A stretch of 6,272 nucleotides of DNA from Planctomycetaceae bacterium (lineage in GTDB: Bacteria > Planctomycetota > Planctomycetia > Planctomycetales > Planctomycetaceae): assembly GCA_947463775.1 (NCBI GenBank), contig CANHVD010000354.1, positions 1 to 6,272 on the forward strand, in the 5' to 3' direction. Made by a program: the position numbers and the translations under genes. This document shows, piece by piece, positions 3,631 to 6,272 of this stretch. The first letter of the stretch is position 1. The number at the start of each line of letters is the position of its first letter. Below the pieces are notes generated by a model. The model saw only the letters and a list, made by a program, of their open reading frames with translations, searched no databases and was not told the origin of the DNA.

Positions 3631-6159
3631 TCACAAACTCAGCCCTAATTCATTGCCCCGGGAAGGCACGACCTGCTCGACAACCATCGCGAGAATCTTT
3701 TGCAGCTCTTCAAATCGAGCCGGCTTCACGAGATGGTGAGTGAAACCCGCTGCACTGGATGTCTGTCGGTCTGAATCCTGTCCATAGCCGGTCAATGCCA
3801 CGAGGACAACATGCTTCATGTCGGGATGTGCTCGCAGTTGCTTCGCGACTTCGTAACCATTAAGCCCCGGCAAGCCAATGTCGAGCAGCACAATGTCCGG
3901 GCGATACTCAATCGCCGCCTTCACGGCCTTCAGGCCATCATGGGCCGTCTGAACATCATGCCCTGATGCTCGCAACAGCATCGAGAAACTTAAGGCCGTG
4001 TCGACGTTGTCATCTACTACGAGAATTCTAAGCGGAGTGGCGAGTGACGAGGGGTGAGTGGCGAGTAAAGACGAATTCTGGGACTCACCACTCGTTACTC
4101 GCCCCTCGCCACTCGCCACCGGCAGTCGTACGATGAACTCGCTACCTTGCTTGAGCGTACTGAGAACTTCAACAGTTCCGTTGTGCAGTTCCGTCAGTCG
4201 TTGCACGAGTGCCAAACCGATTCCCAAACCGCCCTGTGATCGGTCCAGCGAGCGATCCGCCTGAGTGAACAAGTCAAAGATGCAGGGAAGCAGATCAGCT
4301 GTGATTCCGACACCGTTGTCTCGTATGCGGATGACAGCGGAAAGAGTGGTTAGTGGCGAGTGGTGAGTGGTGGGAAGAGGAGTTGTGAGAGCAGTTCCAG
4401 ATTCTGCCTTCTCATCACTCGTCACTCGCCCCTCGCCACTTGCCTTCTCGCCACTCGCCACTAACTCCACCGTCAGCCAGATATGACCGGCTTCATCTGT
4501 GTACTTGGCCGCATTTGTCAGAAGGTTCACAATGACCTGTTCCAGGCGTGCGGCGTCGGCATTTAACCAAATTGGTTCCGACGGTACGGAAACGGAGAAT
4601 TCATGGCGACGCTTTTCGATTAACGGGCGAACTGTTTCGATCGAGCCTTCGATGATGTCACTGATCGTGACGGGAACTCGGCGAAGCTGCACCATCCCGG
4701 TGGTGATGCGAGAAACTTCCAGCAGATCATCCACCAGATGCTGCAGTTGAGACATTTGTCGTTCGATAATTGCCCTGGACTGACGCTGGACGAGACTCTC
4801 CGTACCTTTTTGCATCCCCAGCATTTGCACGGCATTGGTGATTGGTGCCAGCGGACTTCGCAACTCATGGCTAAGCATCGCCAGAAACTCGTCCTTACGA
4901 CGATGGAGGTCGGATAGTTCGGCCGCCTGATTCTGCATCTGCTTTTCGAGTCGACTGCGTTCTGTCACATCACGAGCAGACGCGAAAACGCCCTGCAGCT
5001 TTCGCTCACGATCGTAGAACGTTGTCGCGTTGTAGGACACGATCGTTTCCTGTCCGTTTCTTGCCCGAGCCGTGAGTTCGTAATCAGTGAGCTTGCCTTC
5101 AGACAAAACCAGTTTGATCCCCGATTCAGCTCGTTCGGGGTCCGTGAAATAATCCTTGAACGGCGCGCCAATGAGTTCATCGCGAGTACACCCGGTGAGC
5201 AACTCCATCTGTTTGTTGACGTCGCTGATGATTCCGCGTGGGTCCGTCGTCATCAATGCGTCAATGTTGGATTCAATCAGAGAACGCGTGTAAAACTGCT
5301 GATCGCGAACTCGCTGATCCAGCAGCATTCGTTCAGCCTCCACCTGCTTACGAGCCGTGTTGTCTGTGCCGATCAACAAGTACCCAATGATCTCATTCTG
5401 AGCATCTCGCAGCGCGGTGACGGAGACGACGGCCGGAAACCGGCTGCCGTCTTTGCGGATGTAGGTTAATTCGTAAATGTCTTCGATTCCTCGTGATGCT
5501 TTAAACACGAGGGCCTCAAAGCCAGGCGTGATCGGAGTATTCAGCTCAACGCTCAGGGACTTCGCTCTTGCCACAACTTCCTGCGGGTCAGAGATATCGG
5601 CCGGAGTGATCGTGTTCATGACCTCCGCCGCCGTATAGCCCAGCATTCGCTCCGCACCGACGTTGAAAATCTGGATGACGCCCTTCGCATCTGTGGCAAT
5701 GCTGGAGAAATTCGCACTATTGAAGATTGCGCCCTGCAACGCTCCAGCCTTCACAAGTGCTTCTTCGGCTTGGCGGCGAGCCGTGACGTCTTCCATCGCC
5801 AGAACCAGCAATTCGCCGTGCTTCCCGGCCTGAAGCTTGCGTGCGTTCAGTAGCATGACTCGGCGACCGATGTCCGGAAATGTGTGTTCGAGTTCAAAGT
5901 CGTCAAATACGGAGCTCTTGGGAACGATGTCTTCCAGCAGGGTTCTGAGGTCAGGAATATCCCATTGCCCATTGCCAAGTTCGTAGATCAGCCGTCCCTC
6001 GGTCTCGGCCGGAGACACGTGAAACGTCTGATAAAACGCTCGATTCGCACTCCGAACTCGCAGCGTGGCGTCCAGAATCAACAGCGGTTCTCGCACCGTA
6101 TCGACAATGTTCTGCGCGTAGTTCTGAATGTCGTCAATCAGTGGAATGGAGTCCGGCAT
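3631..6159 (-). CDS. Hybrid sensor histidine kinase 1 (PAS3-HisKA-HATPase-REC), complete
   Basis: An 842-aa soluble sensor kinase predicted to autophosphorylate and pass phosphate to its own receiver. Three PAS domains lie at about residues 14-130 (REPLLILDATLRVRSANRAF, the type with a YELGNGQWDIP motif often seen in CheB/CheR-like fusion proteins), 140-272 and 285-402, with linkers DVTARRQ, DNTARKQ and DVTERSR. HisKA carries His431 in MLSHELRSPLAP. The ATPase N box has Asn549 (VNLLTNAAKY), the G1 box Asp614 (IRDNGVGIT), and the G2 box is GGLGIGLALVQRL. The receiver (about 710-835) has VVDDN, phospho-acceptor Asp760 (VLLDIGLPG), a conserved ALTGYG and the LVKPA lysine, so all key residues are present. 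Two low-complexity heptamer-repeat peptides interrupt it, at about residues 566-605 in the ATPase and 681-709 before REC. It starts just 40 bp after an upstream terminator, so it likely has its own promoter. ATG 6159 gives a complete first PAS domain. The natural signal is unknown. Confidence 0.93.
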   Translation of the reverse strand: MPDSIPLIDDIQNYAQNIVDTVREPLLILDATLRVRSANRAFYQTFHVSPAETEGRLIYELGNGQWDIPDLRTLLEDIVPKSSVFDDFELEHTFPDIGRRVMLLNARKLQAGKHGELLVLAMEDVTARRQAEEALVKAGALQGAIFNSANFSSIATDAKGVIQIFNVGAERMLGYTAAEVMNTITPADISDPQEVVARAKSLSVELNTPITPGFEALVFKASRGIEDIYELTYIRKDGSRFPAVVSVTALRDAQNEIIGYLLIGTDNTARKQVEAERMLLDQRVRDQQFYTRSLIESNIDALMTTDPRGIISDVNKQMELLTGCTRDELIGAPFKDYFTDPERAESGIKLVLSEGKLTDYELTARARNGQETIVSYNATTFYDRERKLQGVFASARDVTERSRLEKQMQNQAAELSDLHRRKDEFLAMLSHELRSPLAPITNAVQMLGMQKGTESLVQRQSRAIIERQMSQLQHLVDDLLEVSRITTGMVQLRRVPVTISDIIEGSIETVRPLIEKRRHEFSVSVPSEPIWLNADAARLEQVIVNLLTNAAKYTDEAGHIWLTVELVASGEKASGEGRVTSDEKAESGTALTTPLPTTHHSPLTTLSAVIRIRDNGVGITADLLPCIFDLFTQADRSLDRSQGGLGIGLALVQRLTELHNGTVEVLSTLKQGSEFIVRLPVASGEGRVTSGESQNSSLLATHPSSLATPLRILVVDDNVDTALSFSMLLRASGHDVQTAHDGLKAVKAAIEYRPDIVLLDIGLPGLNGYEVAKQLRAHPDMKHVVLVALTGYGQDSDRQTSSAAGFTHHLVKPARFEELQKILAMVVEQVVPSRGNELGLSL
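4035..4119. repeat. Palindromic heptamer-repeat unit in the HATPase-REC linker of kinase 1
   Basis: An imperfect inverted repeat of roughly 32-nt arms: purine-rich GAGTGGCGAGTGACGAGGGG and onward to 4066, a spacer with AAAGACGAATTCTGGG, then ACTCACCACTCGTTACTCGC to 4119. It encodes the linker peptide VASGEGRVTSGESQNSSLLA followed by a short THPSSLATP, in frame between the end of the ATPase (FIVRLP) and the receiver (LRILVVDDN). It is the shortest and cleanest unit in the window and lies in a flexible interdomain position. Confidence 0.85.
4345..4462. repeat. Palindromic heptamer-repeat unit inside the ATPase domain of kinase 1
   Basis: The purine-rich arm is at about 4345-4374 (AGTGGTTAGTGGCGAGTGGT...), a spacer of about 36 nt contains GAGGAGTTGTGAGAGCAG, and the pyrimidine-rich arm is at about 4411-4462 (CACTCGTCACTCGCCCCTCG...). 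It encodes about 40 residues beginning VASGEKASGEGRVTSDEKAE and ending in HHSPLTT. They lie between strand IWLTVEL and strand AVIRIRDNG, the same place where kinase 2 carries the IVP element. This unit has no internal gene. Confidence 0.88.
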
Positions 6160-6199
6160 GGTTGAGTTTCGAATCCGTTCGAAGTTTTCCTAAAGGCAT

Positions 6200-6251
6200 A
6201 AAAAAAGCCGATGTGGAGGAACCTCGCAATGAGAGTCCTCCACATCGGCTT
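6200..6251 (-). terminator. Intrinsic terminator of the gene upstream (right) of kinase 1
   Basis: A perfect 16-bp stem (6205-6220 AAGCCGATGTGGAGGA with 6236-6251 TCCTCCACATCGGCTT) around a 15-nt loop. On the minus strand it is followed directly by an uninterrupted run of seven Ts (plus-strand As at 6200-6206, two of them in the stem base). The orientation fits termination of a minus-strand gene lying beyond the right edge. On plus there is no T-run after the stem, so it is unlikely to be bidirectional. It separates kinase 1 (start 6159) from upstream transcription. Confidence 0.9.
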
Positions 6252-6272
6252 ACCGATCGACCTGCACCTGAA

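Overview
The window holds two tandem sensor histidine kinase genes, both read on the minus strand. It looks like chromosomal DNA of a planctomycete-like bacterium. That is inferred from three features I associate with that phylum: large multi-PAS hybrid kinases in tandem, low-complexity repeats built on CACTCGC / GAGTGGC that translate as SGEWRVA- or SPLATRH-like peptides, and an intergenic palindrome beginning AGGTTGG. No rRNA or marker gene confirms the assignment.

Layout from right to left, in the direction of transcription: a strong minus-strand intrinsic terminator (6200-6251) ends an unseen upstream gene. Kinase 1 (6159-3631, 842 aa) is complete: PAS-PAS-PAS-HisKA-HATPase-REC. An intergenic gap (3630-3380) carries a 19-bp-arm hairpin. 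Kinase 2 starts at 3379 and runs off the left edge (at least 1126 codons): REC-PAS-PAS-PAS-PAS-HisKA-HATPase. The two share a very similar catalytic core and differ in their sensory halves. They are probably paralogues that share or diversify a signalling output, but no dedicated response regulator or output gene is visible.

The notable part is a family of palindromic heptamer repeats inserted inside the kinase coding sequences without breaking them. Kinase 1 has one unit in the ATPase domain (4345-4462) and one in the linker before REC (4035-4119). Kinase 2 has, at the equivalent ATPase position, a much larger insertion (about 208-909). It consists of two such palindromic units flanking a complete gene for a four-helix-bundle protein of the 23S rRNA intervening-sequence (S23/IVP) family (340-717), on the same strand but in the +1 frame. 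A base-by-base check of 180-930 found no stop codon in the kinase frame, so kinase 2 stays open through the whole element and resumes at its G1 box. The kinase pair is therefore a natural with-cargo / without-cargo comparison of a putative mobile element that sits in protein-coding genes and stays translatable.
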